Shown here one piece after another: positions 1 through 11,183 of a stretch of 34,913 bases of DNA. A program made the position numbers and the translations under genes. The stretch spans positions 457,427-492,339 of the forward strand of contig BFEA01000505.1 in NCBI GenBank assembly GCA_003427395.1, given 5' to 3'. Positions within the stretch are counted from its first letter, which is position 1. The number at the start of each line of letters is the position of its first letter. The notes under the pieces were generated by a model. The model worked only from the letters and a program-made list of their open reading frames with translations, was not told the origin of the DNA and ran no database searches. This stretch comes from Chara braunii (Eukaryota > Streptophyta > Charophyceae > Charales > Characeae).

Positions 1-210
1 TAAAACACCTCATACCCCTGCAAAAAACAGAAATTCATTTCTAAAAAATACAGGTGAACTCAGGGGCCATATATCTGATGATAAAAAAAAAAAAAAAAAA
101 ATCCAACTTTTCTTTATATATATATATATTTATATAGATTTTTTTAAATCGAATTTAGTTTTTGATTTTTTAAAAATTCGAAACAAAGTCGGATTCCAAA
201 AAACAAAATA
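1..210. repeat. AT-rich repeat, left copy of a direct pair
   Basis: The block is closely similar, in the same orientation, to 11184-11388: both begin TAAAACACCTCATACCCCTG and both end in CAAAGTCGGATTCC followed by A-rich sequence. It stops at about 211, exactly where gypsy copy A stops matching copy B, so it marks the broken 3' edge of copy A. No coding content is visible. It could be the end of another mobile element or old flanking DNA. Confidence 0.8.
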
Positions 211-211
211 T

Positions 212-501
212 GGGGTTCTGCCGTAGCGCACTGACCGTGCTGATATCTCCGTCGAAACCGACGACTGTGGACACGTGGCTTATCCCGGGAGCTGACCGCC
301 GATGTACAACCACTGCCTCTACTAACACGACCGCCTGAGGACTGCCCGTGAATCGGAAGTCGGCCGCTGCGTACACCCTCGAAGTGCAGAAGAATTGCGC
401 AAGTCGTTGAACCGCGGATGACGAACCTGCCGAATCGCTGAGATGTAACCTCGTGGCGCTAACAGATGGTCGCCGAGGGCTCGCTCCGTAAGAAAGCTCA
501 T
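212..501 (-). pseudogene. Third ORF of copy A (after integrase), truncated and frameshifted
   Basis: The start ATG at 501 overlaps the integrase stop as ATGA (498-501), exactly as in copy B at 30205-30208. The first residues read MSFLTERALGDHLLAPR, against MSFLTDRVLGEHLLAPR in copy B, and most codon differences in this stretch are synonymous. After about 45 residues a frameshift moves the homologous sequence to another frame (376 down to 212), which includes ISHVSTVV and GDISTV. Homology to B ends at about 212, where foreign AT-rich DNA begins. I recognise no domain. Position after integrase is where env-like or accessory ORFs sit in some LTR elements, but no signal peptide or membrane segment is evident, so function is unknown. 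Confidence 0.7.
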
Positions 502-1726
502 GGCGATGGTGGCGGGGACGGAGTATGAGACAAGGCGAGAGACGTACGGGAGGAGGAAGACGATGGAGGGTCGTTGTCTTCTTCCGCCAAGGAAGAGGAA
601 GAAGGTGTAGGAGATGGGGAGGAAGGGAGGGGACGCAGGTAAGACACGTGGTGAACGATCGGCCGCGCCGATCGGCTTCCCAAGACCTCTGGCACGAGGC
701 GCACGGTGTTCACTCCGTTTGGTCCAAGCTCGATCACTCGGAATCGGGCGAAGAATCGTGGCGCTATCTTTCCCTGGCGAGCACATTTCCTCACCGGCAC
801 AAAGTCCCCTAATTTATACTGGGGCCGCAGACCCGCATTCCTGTTCCTGGCCTCGTAACTACGGACCTGCCGGTCGTGGGCCAACTCGGTCATTTTTTGG
901 CGCTTTCGGGCCAATCGAAGGACCTTTCCATCAATTCCATGTGTCGCTTGGCCTTGTCTCGAACCGTGGCTCTGGTGGGCCGCCGGTTCAGTGAAGATTC
1001 GTCCGGAAGGCTTGGTATCGAAATGCAGGCCACGCTATTGGTCCTTAATTGGAACGGGCTTAGACCCGTCGATTCATGAGGCGTTCCGCGATGTACCGCC
1101 AAGATATGATCTACGATATCGGGCCAGGGCCTGGGGTCCCACGCCGCGATATTGCGTCGTAGCGCAATCCTTATCACCCTATTTGGATTTTCTACCAGCC
1201 CGTTAGATTGTGACATATGGGGTGCAGTATTCCGAATAGCGACGCCGTGTACGACCAAATTCCTCAAGACTTCTCCCCTGAATTCTACCCCATTATCGGT
1301 CAAAATTCCTCCGTATCCTGGTGCATCCCCAAAAACCGATTGACGTATCACGCAATTTCGGCCGCCTGTCGCGTACGACAGGGATATGCCTCGATCCATT
1401 TCGAAAAATGGTCCACGAACACGAGGAGGATTGGATATTCACAACGATTGGGTCTAGGGGGCACCACAATATCGGTGGTATCCATGCTAACCCTTTCGTT
1501 TAACTACTGTTGGTACTATTGATCTTGGCGGCTGAATCGGCGCCTTGTCGGCAACGCAGACCTGACGGTTCGCGACGATGAATTTCACATCGTCACGGAT
1601 ATTTGACCAATACCACTCATTTTTGTCGATGGCTGCCTCCGTGATCCGTACGACAAAATGAGCAGTCGTTTCCTCATGCGTCGTATTTACCCAGTCATAC
1701 CTCATGAACGGGTGCGGTACTAGCAT
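498..1726 (-). pseudogene. Integrase of copy A, degraded
   Basis: The N-terminal HHCC zinc-binding region is at 1726-1487 (THEETTAHF, then NRQVC, where copy B has NCQVC, so one zinc cysteine is lost). The catalytic core follows at 1399-890 with ILTDNGVEF (second Asp) and SNGLVENPNRV (Glu). The stretch holding the first catalytic Asp has lost its frame around 1400-1490. A further frameshift near 900 leads into the C-terminal part (914-498) with QYKLGDFVPVRKCARQ and HHVSYLRPLP, then a Ser/Pro/acidic tail ending at 498. The integrase family joins element cDNA to host DNA in the nucleus; this copy cannot make a working enzyme. Confidence 0.88.
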
Positions 1727-1750
1727 CCAAATTCCGCTACCATCCGTTTT

Positions 1751-2177
1751 TTATTTTTCCAACCGTCCCTCATTCCAGCGGTAGTCCCGAACCCTTTCAT
1801 TACCCACTAGGGTGGCAATCAGAGCGATATCCGTCCATACTTCGACCCTTCTAAACTTCCGGGTCTTTTCCAACCCTTCTGACGTGGCGTCCAAGAAGCG
1901 AGTCTCGGCCGGGATCTCATCAACCCAGCCAAGGCTTACTGCCACTTCGGTATTGGATGCACGAGCCGTGGGCTCGTGCGACACACTGTCGACAATCTAT
2001 CCATTCCGCATATCCTTCCCCACTAGGGCGCATAGAGACCGAGTATACTCGAGAAATCGCTTCGCAAAAATAACAAAATTTATTAGGCAGGGAGAGGAGA
2101 GATGAGGAGGAGAGGGGAAAGAGAGGGGTTGTAGGATTGCCTCCGTCACCCATTACCACCCGCCTGCTTCTTGCCAC
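1751..2177 (-). pseudogene. PHD-like zinc finger and linker of copy A, partly deleted
   Basis: Between RNase H and integrase, the frame at 2177-1920 has FCYFC, then DCRQCVARAHGSC, then KPWLG. This matches the first six ligands of a C4HC3 PHD finger (Cys, Cys, Cys, Cys, His, Cys). The last Cys pair (CPLC in copy B) is deleted and the frame stops. The downstream linker resumes in another frame at 1984-1751 with RFLDATSEGLEKTRKFRR and DIALIATLVGN, lacking about 14 residues present in copy B. PHD fingers usually read histone H3 tails, so targeting of integration is a possible role for the intact domain (inference). Confidence 0.65.
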
Positions 2178-2401
2178 GTGGGATAACTGCCACTTGTCCG
2201 TACTTGGGCCTGTTCACCGACTCCGGTTGCTTCCACAATATGATCTCCTCTGCTTTAGACACTTTAACTGGTCGATGCAGACGTGTCAGCCCGTCCGCGT
2301 TGCAGTGTCTCTCTGTCTTTCGATGGATGATGTCGAAGTCGTACTCCTGTAGGCGTACTGCCCATCAGCCAATCATGCCTGTGTAATTAGTGATTAGTGA
2401 G

Positions 2402-3796
2402 TCACTTCAACGCTAGCAAGGGCTCGTGATCGGTGATAAGTAGGAACTTATGTCCGTATAGATACGGATGGAAGTGTTGGATTCCCCACACTACTGCGTA
2501 GCATTCGCCCTGCGGGGCTGAGTCATTCCTTCGCTCGTCAGGTACTGTTCGTGACGCATACTCGATGACATGTCCGTAGTCGTCGTTCCCCTTCTGCGCT
2601 AAAATAACGGAAATAGCTTCCGGCTGCCAGTCCGTGATGAGAATGAACTGCTTCGAGGGGTCCGGTCGGATCAAAATAGGTGTCGTTGTTAGAGCTTCCT
2701 TTAGTGTCGCGAAGGCCTGCTCGCACTCCGCGTCCCAACTGAGGGGCTGGTCCTTTCGCAGTAGGTTCGTTAGCGGTCGTGCAATCGCGGCGAAGCCCTT
2801 GATGAAACGACGATAGTACGAGGCTCGCGCCAAGAAGACTCGAACCTGCATTACCGACGTGGGAATAAGAGTCTCTTTTACCGCCGCGACCTTTCTCGAG
2901 TCAGGCCGCAATCCTCCACGTGTCATGACATAACCCAAGAACGAAATTTTCGAAAGGAAAAATTCGCTCTTCTCGAGCGCGATCTTAAATCTCGTGTCTC
3001 TCAGAGCACCCAATGTCCACTCGATGTGCTGCATATGGCCGTGATAGGTCTCCGAGTTAACCAGGATATCGTTCATGTATACGATCACGCAAAAGTTGAT
3101 CATTCCCTGCGTTAACCGTGTCTTGTTGACGAAGTTATGAAACGTGACGTTCATGACCCTCTGAAACGTGGCCGGCGCATTGCAAATCCCCATTGGACAT
3201 CGAACCCACTGCCACTTACCTTCAAACAATACGAAGGTCGTCTTCGACCGATCTTCCTCCTTAACCAGAATGTGATAAAAGTCATGCCGAATATCAAACT
3301 TGCTGACATAATTAGCACACCCAATCGCATCCAGCAAATCATCAATCCGGGGGAGGGGATACACATCTTTGATTGTGATGTCATTCAGTTTACGATAATC
3401 AATACATATGCGGATCGATCCGTTCTTTTCCGGTACTAATACTACCAGGAACGACCATGGTCCAGTGGCGGGTTCNATCCAACCGCTTGCTTCGAATTCT
3501 CGAATCCGTTCGAGAGTCTTTTTCCGCTCCACCAGGGAATACCTGTAAGGCTTGCAATGAATTGGGGAATGATTTCCCGTCTGGATCTCGTGTTGAATGA
3601 CTAACGACAGTCCAATGTCTGTGTCTGTTATACTAATCGCTCCTTCGTATTCTTTCAGGATGTCTGCGATTAGGTGGTGGATTTCATCAGGTACGTATCC
3701 AGGTACATGCAATTCGTATGACTCCTCCCATCTCCGTACGTCGATGTGTTTCGTACCTACCCGCTTGGTATTTCTTGGCAGGGGTGCGGAGATCAA
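2402..3796 (-). pseudogene. Reverse transcriptase-RNase H of copy A
   Basis: A single open frame of 464 codons. RT motifs run in order: RICIDYRKLNDITIKDVYPL, PRIDDLLDAI, FDIRHDFYHI, GICNAPATFQR, YMNDILV, FLGYVMTRGGLR and the connection region with YYRRFIKGFAAIARPLTNLL. RNase H follows with ITDWQPEAI (Asp), GECYAVVWGIQHF (Glu) and LITDHEPLLALK (Asp), and is cut by a stop at 2402, so the C-terminal part of RNase H is separate. The catalytic box is YMND at 3068-3079, whereas copy B has YMDD; the first Asp of the pair has become Asn, which should abolish polymerase activity. One codon contains an N base. No independent ATG is needed: in the family this is part of a polyprotein. Confidence 0.95.
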
Positions 3797-3949
3797 TTAG
3801 TTATCTGATCGCCAGGAGAACAAAGTGGCCATCATCTGCGCATCCTGTTCTCGGATGGCCATGTGTTCTTCGGGTGTTACTCCATCTCGAACGTCTTGCC
3901 ACGACACATGGTTCGTTGCAATTTTGATTCTGAGCCCATTCTCGAGGCG

Positions 3950-5083
3950 CTAAGGGGGTTCCAAAGAGTTGATCTCTGCCCTCAATCGTAACAATCGGAT
4001 TTCTTTCGCAGGTGTCAACAGAGACTTCGGGAGATCCGTGATGTCGCAGTAGTGCCTTTTGTTGTTATATCGGGCGAGAAGGGGGGAGATCCCTTCGTGC
4101 AAGGTTCGAGGGGGTTCCAAAGAATCGACCATCCTTGAAATCTGTACGAGGGGTTCTCCCATAATCATAGCCTGTGTTCTTTGGAAATCTTGGTTAGTCC
4201 TGCTCATTGTTTTAACATTTGTCAGCTGCAAAGGGTACTGGATTCGTTCTTGTGCCATCTTCAGGATTACGGGATCATCATCATCATCATCACTGCTGTC
4301 TGCGTCCTTGGATGCCTGTCCGTTGTCCCGGGTAATCATACGGAGGGTCCCCGTCATCGCGGGAGAAACTCGTGGGGTTATGTTAGCGGTAGTTCGGAGA
4401 GTCAGTCTCATTGGTACGACATAGGGTTTCCCTCTCGTATTTCGGAGGATAATCGACCATCTTTCGAAGTCCAGATTGACTCGCAGCGCTACCAGGGCGG
4501 GAAGGCCGAAAAGAACGTCGTAAGTATTAACATCTAATACTACGACATCTCTCAAGGCATGCACCTTTCCTAATCGAAATGCAGCATTGGGCATTCATCC
4601 CACCGTTTTAATCTTTTCTTCGTCTGCAAAAACGAGATGATCTCTTTCTGTTAGCATAATTTAGTCGTTCTTTCTTCTTGCTCTTTCAACTACCCGTAGC
4701 GAAATAGCCAAAACAGCGGCTCCCGAATCCATGATGGCATTGTATGGAATTCCCCATACCTCAATCTCACATTTCGCGGATTTCTATGGGATAGGTTTAA
4801 TCCGCAGGAAATGATCATCCTTCTGGATTAGCCCTATGTGTATGGGATCGGAAGCGCCTGCGACGCTTTCGTCTGGCAATGGTCCTTTCGTTTTCGTGTT
4901 GGCCGTTCTGGTGAGGGCAAATCGCTTCTGATTGGCTTTGCAGTGCTGCAACATATGTTCGTTAGCTTGTTCTGATATCGAAAGCAGATGACCGATCGGG
5001 AGGGGAATCCGATGATCCAATGCTCGGACCATGTTTAGAACATCGATTTCTCCGGTGACGAAGGTAGGTCCTCCCGACTCCAT
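3950..5083 (-). pseudogene. Aspartic protease and flanking pol regions of copy A
   Basis: The first part (5083-4784) contains TGEIDVLNMVRALDHRIPL and IGHLLSISEQANEHMLQHC, also present in copy C. The retropepsin active site YNAIMDSGAAV lies in another frame at about 4718-4747, and the second conserved element TYDVLFGLPAL is in the 4594-3950 frame. An acidic run (SSDDDDDD) and a linker with MVDSLEPPRTL and EGISPLLARY follow before RT. Retropepsins cleave the Gag-Pol polyprotein. Stops at about 4784 and near 4660 break the frame, so no functional product is expected. It lies between gag and RT, as usual for Ty3/gypsy. Confidence 0.82.
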
Positions 5084-5211
5084 CTCTCCTGGAGAAGGTC
5101 ACCACTCCGCCACTTCTCGTTGTTCCGGCGTACAAATCATCCTGAGCCCCGGGTATCCCAGTGTTACATACTGATCCAAGGGAATAAGCTCAACGGCCTC
5201 CTCCATGGTAG

Positions 5212-6366
5212 CTAACGTACTTCCTCCACCTTCCATATTTCTTCCATCAGTGCTCCTACCCGTCTCGGCCCGTTAGCGATTGGTGTCGCAGCTACTGGTG
5301 CGGCTCCGACCCGTGGTTGCGGGGGCCGGTGGGAGCAATCTCGAGCTAGATGCCCCGGTTGATAGCATGCGTAACAGACATTCAGATTGCCCGCGGCCCC
5401 TCCAAGAACCGGTGTCGGGGCCAGTCCTTGTTGGATTGAGGCGGCGCGTACTGCGATGGGCCGCATATTTCTCATCATAGCCTCTAGCCGAGCATTATGC
5501 TCTCGCTGTTCATTTTTGCTTTCTTGGATTAGACTAATTAGTGTTTTGGTCAGCTCCAAAACGGTGGTCGATTCATTTGATCGTACGGGGTTCTCGATCA
5601 GGGGCGGGGGTGTCGTCATTACAGGTGTTGGCATCACAGGGACGGGCATACCCGTGATCCCACTCGGCGCTGGTCGTTTAGGGGGTATCTGCTCCAGATA
5701 GGTAACAGGACCCGACACAAACCCCATGTTTTCGAACTTGTTTTGCAATGCGGCCAGCTCAGCTTTTTCCCTTGCAAGTTCGGACTAGTCTCCTTCCTTA
5801 GGATAGTCTTCTCCTTCTAGGAAACTCGCCGCGAACTTTCGTTTCATTTCTTCTGCAATACCCATGATTTGTTGCAGCGTATGATTGATGGGGGAGAACC
5901 GTTTTCGCAGTTTTGCCCTTATCGTTCGGCTGCGAAGTCCATCGATAAACAAATCTCTTCCTATTTGCTCACCTCGCTCCGTTTTTACGAACATCCGGTA
6001 GAACCGATTTCGATATTCCGTAACGAATTCGAGGGGTTTTCAAACTCGATCTTTAATCATAAACAGTGCTTCTTCCGGATGGATGTAATCAAACCGATTC
6101 AAAAAATATCGTTCGAAGGTCGGAAGATCCACCCATACATAAGTACTAAACCAATGATGAGCATCTCCTCCTAATCGAGCGGGAATGTTCCCCTGAGCCT
6201 CGTGATCGTCATACTGCTGCGCGCAGAGCGTGGCTAGCCATGCTCCAACAAGATGGTGCGCAGGATCAAACAAATAGAGGTCAGGGGGTGTCATAGGAGC
6301 TCGCGCACGTGGTATGGGTTGATTAGGATTTTGCTCGGGATTCGGGTTCTGCTGATTAGCATTCAT
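5212..6366 (-). pseudogene. Gag (capsid-nucleocapsid) of copy A, frameshifted
   Basis: Gag packages element RNA. I chose the ATG at 6366 as the likely start because the frame to its right has only a TTG start at 6468; copy C has ATA at the equivalent site. The capsid-like part includes PPDLYLFDPAHHLVGAW and GGDAHHWFSTYVW (to 6040). After a frameshift it continues at 5994-5785 (FVKTERGEQIGRDLF), is stopped, and resumes at 5748-5212 with a Pro-rich linker and the CCHC zinc knuckle CYACYQPGHLARDC (5376-5336). The distance from primer-binding site to start is about 140 nt. Three or more frame breaks make it a pseudogene. Confidence 0.88.
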
Positions 6367-6506
6367 GTTGACGACCCGTCGATTAGCCGATCTGCTTCTA
6401 GTAACGACGGGGTCGCGTCTATGCGCGTTCCGGGGTCGAGGTCGCCCTAGGTTAGCCAGATCGCTCAATTATCGTGCTATTGGTCCTACAACCTGGCCAC
6501 GTGTCG

Positions 6507-6519
6507 GGCTCCGATACCA
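6507..6519 (-). promoter_or_regulatory. Primer-binding site of copy A (initiator tRNA-Met type)
   Basis: On the minus strand TGGTATCGGAGCC differs at one base from the plant initiator tRNA-Met complement TGGTATCAGAGCC. The same 13 bases occur just before gag in copy C at 27587-27599. This site marks the inner edge of the 5' LTR. Confidence 0.85.
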
Positions 6520-6751
6520 ACCTCACGCCCAGCCCGACTTCCTGATCGGAGTAGGATGTGGGCCTGGAAGTGCGAAAAGGGGTATGCCAATGATTTTTGG
6601 GAAAGTGGGGGTGGAGTCCCAAGTCAGAACTGAGATCTCCTATGGCAGGGTTTCGGGGGCACGGGTGCAATATGGCTAAAGGGGCGGATTACTCCTGGTC
6701 TGCGGGCGCTCTATGTCGTGTAACATAAGGCAGATGGCATGCGCGGTGCTT

Positions 6752-7450
6752 TCAAGGCCATCCCCTTCGTCTGTTTTGGGGGCGGTGGTTCGGGGCGAGG
6801 TCTGCCCGTAATCGCTGTGATTCTGACGAGTCGGGCCTTTGGGGGCAGCTACGTGGCGTCTGTCGCCGCGTGTGTGGGTTAGGCCTCCTGTGTTCAGGGG
6901 CTCGCCGATGGCCGCATTGCCGACAGTTTCCGCAGGGCGTGCGGGGCCAGTACTCGGCGATGGAATTCCACGGGACAACTGTGAGCTAGTGATACGGGAG
7001 AAGGAGGCAGAAGGGAGGGAAGTTGGTAGCGATAACCACGAAGCCGGGGGATATGAAGTAGTGCGAGTTATTCGAAGTGGGAAAATCGGGACACCTCGGA
7101 TCGCTGGTCGTAGCACAGTGAAACTCCCTAGGACACAGTCGATTCTCGGTTAGGCAGGGGAATTCCGGGCGTCTCCCGCTGAGACATTCGTTCACCCAAC
7201 GGTTGAAATACTCCGGATCCCACGACGAGTCTGAATCTCTTGAGTACGTCATCTTGTCATCGCGGTGTGATGGAATTCTCCCGCACGCATCTACCGACAA
7301 GGGGGATTTTCTGATGTGATACCGGAATTCCCTTCCGTTTGGGTGCGTAGTCGAAGAATTTTCCGTGCCTACCGGATATTCGACGATTGCGATCACCTCA
7401 TGGGAGTACGTGTAGGTTGTGCGACTTGGATCGCACTTACACGTGTTCAT
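6752..7450 (-). pseudogene. Cysteine-rich ORF inside the LTR, copy A
   Basis: Reading from the ATG at 7450 (MNTCKCD) the frame is open to a stop at 6988-6986 and then continues in the same frame to 6752. Homology to copy C (26759-27283) holds in the same frame on both sides of that stop, where copy C has CAG and copy A has TAG. Shared motifs include PEFPCLTENRLC, REFHC, TSDPRCP, YFISPGFVVI, TNFPPF, VPWNSIA and TPCGNCRQCGHRRA. About 14 of the codon differences in the core are synonymous, as expected from past selection on protein. Cysteine pairs suggest metal binding or disulfides. I do not recognise the family. An upstream in-frame ATG at 7501 is possible but has no counterpart in copy C. Confidence 0.6.
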
Positions 7451-8337
7451 ACGGGATGGTCGCTTCATTGCATCTGTAAAATGGTCACCAAACACATCCA
7501 ATCAGTCAATATCACCTCAATCGTCAGTCGTTTCATGCGTGGGGAAGGTTGCGAATCGACGCGCGAGAACACGTGTAGGCTGCGCAGATCAAATCACGCC
7601 TATGCGCCTTCCCGCGAGATATTCGCCAATGTCGGGGTCGACAACTACCCAATCATCTGATCACTCTTTAATCCCGCACGTTATCATTCCCGAGTGTGCA
7701 AGGTGTTCAAAGGAAAAAGGATAACCAGCAACGGAAAGTAGCTTCGATAACTACACAAAAGTTCTATTATGTTCAGGAGTGTATCAAAACGACAAGCAAA
7801 ACGACAAGCAAATGCAAGGACCAGACAAAAGAAAAGCAAACAGACACGACATTCATTCATCCATTCATTCGACCAAACACACAACCAACGAAATCAAGAT
7901 CAGTCGCAAAACGAGTGTGAGCNGAAACCAANCCAAAATTNTGAAAACAAAAGAAATCGGGCGAAGCGCCCTGAACCGAGATCAAAATTTATATACAANA
8001 GCAAAAGAGGGAGAAAAGACAAAGAAACTACAAATCCATGTCCATCAACCTCTGCTCCCTCTTCCTCCCTCTCTCTCTCCAATGCGGACAGTCCGTCGTC
8101 GNGCACCAACCCACGAAGTCGTCACCCCGCCTAGTCCTTCCGCACCCGTCAGCTTCGCCCGCGCCCACAATCCGTCGTGGTCCGCGTCAACCCCGCGCGT
8201 TTGGCACCAGCTCGTCGAGTCGCCCGACTCCCACTTCAACTCACCTCTTACTTCGCTCGTGAGCCGACCCTCACTGATCGNGCTACCCCGAGCTTCCAAC
8301 AGCTGGTTAAGAGAGCTATCCNATCGCGCAGCTGGAA

Positions 8338-8343
8338 TTTATA
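8338..8343 (-). promoter_or_regulatory. LTR TATA box, copy A
   Basis: TATAAATTCC on the minus strand, in the most conserved part of the LTR; copy C has the same ten bases from 25945. It lies about 780 nt from the LTR outer end, so transcription would start near 8310 and leave roughly 1.8 kb of R/U5 before the primer-binding site. Confidence 0.6.
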
Positions 8344-9121
8344 GCGCCCATGCATGCGCGAAGAACATGGAATTGCAAGGACTTGGAAAGAAAATCAGGA
8401 GAGGGAGCGCCTGCGTTCTGCATGGTCGGGCCGCGACGTGGGGGACGTAGCCTCTCTCCACACATTGATCCGAGCATGTAGTCCGTGGGCTAGCTTAGAC
8501 ATAGCAAGAGAAACAGCGAGAGCAGGAAAGACGATGTTCAAGAAGAAAGATACAGCTATAATGGCGCCCGCCCAAAATTACTGTTACACACACGATTAAG
8601 GACGCCGACCAATCAGAGTTTCGTTGCAGCCGCAAAAAGAANCGCGTAAGCAAAAAGCGTTGCGTGGCTCCAAAAGAAATTTATAAATTCCTAAATTCCT
8701 AGCTAACGCAAAAAAAAGGGGAAGCACAAATTCCGAAAAGAGATCCGAAGTTCCGAGAGCCATCAAGGGCTCGACAAGATTTGAAAAAGAAATTCAAAAA
8801 GAACAAAACAAAATTCTCGCGCGGTCTCCGCTCCCAAAATCCGACAATCAGCACAGAAAAGAAGCGGCGTCAACCCTTATTAATCGCGCTTGGTCGGCGC
8901 GACAGCCACTCAATCTATCATCCCGGGACTTACCCGGCCCTGAATCTAGCCATCCGAAACGAAGCGACGAAAGAGAAGGAACGAAAAGACGAAAAAGGCG
9001 AGGACACTGATGCAATTCTCCCTCAATCCCGATCTCCCATAATTGACCCAACCTTCCCAACTTAGGACCCTTCATTGTCATCGCGCAGAAAGTCGCGCGG
9101 GACAGAAATCGGTTCGTCACA

Positions 9122-10371
9122 CTGCACTGTATGGATGCCCCTTGGAAGAGTTGGATTAACAGGGGAGTTATACGGGTCAGAGATCTATGGAACAAGAAAG
9201 CAGAGATTAACGTTCGCCCACTGACCTGCATGAGCGTCTAAGATATTGCCATCATTAGACTAATGCTCTTAATTCGATAATTAATCTAATCGCTCTGGAG
9301 TGGATAAAAATTCTACGCAAGGGCCCCAAAGTTATTGAAAGTGATTGGGATGCTTTTCATAACCAAAAAGGCGTAGTTGGTAATATAATTGAAATCCATA
9401 ACCCGAATCAAATTCCTTTATCAATCTTTCACATTCAAGATGATNGCATTCTCAACCGGGGTCAACAGGAGGAAATTAGATGGTGTACATATGACCAACT
9501 CTTCAGGATTAGAGTACTGAAGATTGAGGAAAGGTGGCTTGCTTTTATACCAGATACCCCACATCTCTCACCTTCCGTTTGACCCTCTGTTGGTCACTTC
9601 TTGGGAAACGAGGTCACTCACATCCTCGGAAATTACACACCCTTACTGTCAAATTATCCTACAGGATGCTCCGTCCCAGGTTAAACTTAAAGGATCGCAT
9701 TGAAGAAAGATGGCATAAAAATNTTAATGTTAGTAAGGAAGAGTTGANAAGTATTGAGTGGTTTCAAGCTTCTAAAACTAGACCTGCCAAAATTGNTTNT
9801 CTACAGTGGCAACTTGTTCATAGATGTNTTTCCACGAATGATTGGATTATTGATANGTCTTCCCTTGAACANAAAGNCATTGCCCTCCCATGGTGCAAGT
9901 TTTGTAAATCAGCTTTTTCATCCAAGCTCATCCCCGAAACTATAGAGCATATTTTCCTCCAATGCCCCGGGTCAATCTGGCTTTGGAGATGGTGGGATNG
10001 GATCTGGAACCAAATGGATACCTCTNACCCTTGGNCTTGGGATTGGAAANCCCTCCTATTGGAATCATGGCATCTGGACCAAGTGGACGACTTCACATTC
10101 AATATATTCTTAATAGGAAGGAGAGCNATNATATGGGCGATTTGNACAAGAAGATGTACTTATGAAATGGAAGGTGCGCGTTTGGACGGACCAGAATTCA
10201 CTGAAACCATCAAACAACAGATTTAAACTGAATTAACTATCAAATGGGAACATGTNNAGGAAAGAATCCANTTCCTATCAGTACATAACGAGATATGGCT
10301 CCATATTAATCAATTTAACAGAAGTTGGTTGGGAGGTTATGAATCCCCCTCGGCGGCGGACAGGCGCGACC
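9122..10371 (+). pseudogene. LINE ORF2 3' end with RT zinc-binding domain
   Basis: The plus strand carries broken frames typical of the C-terminal part of plant LINE reverse transcriptases. An early piece reads PWKSWINRGVIRVRDLWN (from about 9137), then ESDWDAFHNQKGVVGN (about 9340). The clearest part, in the frame 9534-10226, has WFQASKTRPAKI, then LQWQLVHRC, then CKFC (from 9894), then PETIEHIFLQCPGSIWLW (to about 9983). The CxxC...HxxxxC arrangement is the zf-RVT domain, which in this family follows RT and binds nucleic acid. Many N bases and stops are present. It abuts the LTR end of copy A exactly, so copy A probably interrupted it; the sequence runs into the assembly gap. Confidence 0.82.
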
Positions 10372-11027
10372 NNNNNNNNNNNNNNNNNNNNNNNNNNNNN
10401 NNNNNNNNNNNNNNNNNNNNNNNNNNNNNNNNNNNNNNNNNNNNNNNNNNNNNNNNNNNNNNNNNNNNNNNNNNNNNNNNNNNNNNNNNNNNNNNNNNNN
10501 NNNNNNNNNNNNNNNNNNNNNNNNNNNNNNNNNNNNNNNNNNNNNNNNNNNNNNNNNNNNNNNNNNNNNNNNNNNNNNNNNNNNNNNNNNNNNNNNNNNN
10601 NNNNNNNNNNNNNNNNNNNNNNNNNNNNNNNNNNNNNNNNNNNNNNNNNNNNNNNNNNNNNNNNNNNNNNNNNNNNNNNNNNNNNNNNNNNNNNNNNNNN
10701 NNNNNNNNNNNNNNNNNNNNNNNNNNNNNNNNNNNNNNNNNNNNNNNNNNNNNNNNNNNNNNNNNNNNNNNNNNNNNNNNNNNNNNNNNNNNNNNNNNNN
10801 NNNNNNNNNNNNNNNNNNNNNNNNNNNNNNNNNNNNNNNNNNNNNNNNNNNNNNNNNNNNNNNNNNNNNNNNNNNNNNNNNNNNNNNNNNNNNNNNNNNN
10901 NNNNNNNNNNNNNNNNNNNNNNNNNNNNNNNNNNNNNNNNNNNNNNNNNNNNNNNNNNNNNNNNNNNNNNNNNNNNNNNNNNNNNNNNNNNNNNNNNNNN
11001 NNNNNNNNNNNNNNNNNNNNNNNNNNN
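10372..11027. other. Assembly gap (N run)
   Basis: 656 consecutive N bases. The reading frames that cross it are artefacts. It separates the LINE tail from a microsatellite. Confidence 1.

Positions 11028-11105
<78 letters not shown>
11028..11105. repeat. Compound microsatellite (CT)n(CA)n(TCAA)n
   Basis: Three simple repeats follow one another directly: CT dinucleotides, CA dinucleotides, then TCAA tetranucleotides. Its place at the gap edge suggests that simple repeats caused the assembly break. Confidence 0.95.
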
Positions 11106-11106
<1 letters not shown>

Positions 11107-11183
11107 TCAATCAACCAATCAAACCTTTTTTTTTTTCAAGTTTTTTGTTCATTTATTTTTAAATTTTGTATCTTTTTTTTTCT

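Larger units (their letters stand above)
212..9121 (-). mobile_element. Ty3/gypsy retrotransposon copy A, defective
   Basis: On the minus strand the order is 5' LTR (9121 to about 6521), primer-binding site, gag, protease, RT-RNase H, PHD-like finger, integrase and a third ORF. RT before integrase puts it in Ty3/gypsy. The 5' end is set by TGTGACGAACC at 9121, shared with copy C at 25188. No 3' LTR is present; the element is cut at about 212 beside the AT-rich repeat. The outer base at 9122 begins LINE sequence, so the element probably inserted into a LINE. Multiple frameshifts and stops, a YMND catalytic box and loss of part of the PHD finger show that this copy is inactive. Confidence 0.93.
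6521..9121 (-). repeat. 5' LTR of copy A (about 2.6 kb)
   Basis: The outer end TGTGACGAACC (9121 down) and the inner end beside the primer-binding site are both shared with copy C, and the two blocks are collinear. The TATA box is at 8343-8338. A cysteine-rich frame lies in the inner third. The exact inner end is uncertain: no terminal CA directly abuts the primer-binding site, and no 3' LTR is in the window for comparison. The length would be long for a gypsy LTR. Confidence 0.7.

Noticed and set aside
7779-8450. Plus-strand open frame across the LTR of copy A as a gene
   Set aside because: Similarity to copy C in this frame is explained by overall promoter conservation; substitutions show no coding bias and the frame holds many N codons.
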